5,090 nt of DNA from an uncultured Collinsella sp. (GTDB lineage: Bacteria; Actinomycetota; Coriobacteriia; Coriobacteriales; Coriobacteriaceae): the NCBI GenBank assembly GCA_900557505.1, contig USTC01000111.1, positions 1 through 5,090 on the forward strand. The letters are read 5' to 3'. Below, piece after piece: positions 4,333 to 5,090 of the stretch; positions within the stretch are counted from its first letter, which is position 1, and each line of letters begins with the position of its first letter. A program made the translations under genes and the position numbers. Below the pieces are notes generated by a model, which saw nothing but the letters and a program-made list of their open reading frames with translations, made no database searches and had not been told where the DNA came from.

Positions 4333-5090
4333 TTAGCCCAGCAGGTCGACGACGTTAAAGCCGGCATTGCTCTTGGCGATGACGTCTCGGCCGCCAAAGA
4401 CGCAGGTGGGCGACGCGGCTGCGATGCGCGTCACATCGGCGCCGAGCGAGCGAAGCTCAACGGGTGTGGCCGCGAGCATCTGGGCGCGGCGCTCCTCGCG
4501 TGCGTGCGGATCGAGCCCGGCCAGGTAGGTCGTATTGCGGCGCTTGGTGAGCGCGTACGGCTTCACGGGCGCGTCCATGCCGCTCACGCAGCTCACGATA
4601 AAGCCCTCGAAGGCGGCCTCGTCGGGCTCAAAGCTGCCGAGCCATGCGCCCGCGCGTTCCACGCGCTCAATCGAAGGATCGACCGCCGGATCGCGGTAGG
4701 TGTAGAACGCCGTTTGACGCTCACCGGCCGCGCGGAATCCGCAGCCGTACGCACCGCCCTTCACGCGGATCTCGTTCCACAGGTAGTCGTAGGAGAGCGC
4801 GTTGGCAGCTACGGCCCAAGCGCCCGTCACGTCGATGCCCAGGCGACGCGGGTCGCACGCGCTTGCCGCAAAGCAGATGTCGCTGGGGATAACGAACGCC
4901 TCGTGACGGTCGTGCGGCTCCGGCACCACAAGCGTGCCGCTGGCAGCGCCGTCGCCAGCGCCAAGCCCCAGGTTGCCCGCGGCATCCCAGTACGCGTCAA
5001 AGTCCTCGTCGCTGCCGGTAAAGCTCGCCAGGCAGCCGTCGGCCACAAAGATGCGGTCTGCCAGCTCGGCAAGCTTGGCACGCAGGCCGT
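4333..5090 (-). CDS. M16C (PreP/Cym1-like) insulinase-family metallopeptidase, C-terminal part
   Basis: The last 251 residues are visible; the frame stays open to the right edge, so the start and the zinc-binding HxxEH site lie outside. The best family sign is 'YLWNEIRVKGGAYGCGFR' (coded around 4735-4790), followed by 'AFYTYRDP'. In M16 proteases the C-terminal half contributes an Arg and a Tyr that hold the substrate; here these are Arg coded at 4765-4767 and Tyr at 4747-4749, in RVKGGAY. The order 'YLW..iRV.GGAYG' then 'f.YRDP' is typical of the presequence-protease subfamily, whose members are close to 1000 residues long and degrade short unstructured peptides inside a closed chamber. The end of the protein, 'GFNVVDLLG', is followed by TAA and a terminator. 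GTG 5046 is internal and not a real start. Confidence 0.9.
   Translation of the reverse strand, partial: GLRAKLAELADRIFVADGCLASFTGSDEDFDAYWDAAGNLGLGAGDGAASGTLVVPEPHDRHEAFVIPSDICFAASACDPRRLGIDVTGAWAVAANALSYDYLWNEIRVKGGAYGCGFRAAGERQTAFYTYRDPAVDPSIERVERAGAWLGSFEPDEAAFEGFIVSCVSGMDAPVKPYALTKRRNTTYLAGLDPHAREERRAQMLAATPVELRSLGADVTRIAAASPTCVFGGRDVIAKSNAGFNVVDLLG

Overview
The window looks like chromosomal DNA from a high-GC Gram-positive gut actinobacterium, most likely Collinsella or a near relative in the Coriobacteriia. That placement is an inference from the GC-rich third codon positions, the protein types and the style of the intergenic hairpins; no taxonomic marker gene is present.

Four protein-coding loci alternate in direction. 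(1) Positions 429-1391 (+): an orphan AbiEi-like winged-helix protein with a C-terminal DUF559/Vsr-like nuclease-type domain. A good sigma-70-type promoter lies upstream, and a ~100-bp repeat element flanks the gene on each side. (2) Positions 2155-1559 (-): 5-formyltetrahydrofolate cyclo-ligase, a folate housekeeping enzyme. (3) Positions 2365-4025 (+): a membrane-anchored surface protein (zinc ribbon, TM helix, EF-hand loop, leucine-rich repeats, YD repeats). It is split into two overlapping reading frames by an apparent one-base deletion near 3054-3075. (4) Positions 5090-4333 (-): the C-terminal end of an M16C/PreP-type insulinase-family metallopeptidase, running off the window.

The genes do not form one pathway or operon; pairs 1/2 and 3/4 are convergent and pair 2/3 is divergent. 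What stands out is the non-coding DNA. Every intergenic region carries long, often perfect inverted repeats from at least four sequence families: GAGCGTGGA...TC units at 31-138 and 1419-1533; CAAAGGTG...CCCTTT hairpins at 2237-2279 and 4038-4073, with a looser relative at 2179-2201; GTCTCGATCTGTAACA tandem hairpins at 4102-4241; and an AAAGGTAGATTTT hairpin at 4290-4328. Some are clear intrinsic terminators; others lack a T-tract and remain unexplained.

The best candidates for a closer look are the repeat-gene-repeat cassette at 31-1533, the paired hairpin families with compensatory arm changes, and the frameshifted multidomain surface protein. No complete defence system, CRISPR array, transposase, tRNA or rRNA is visible.
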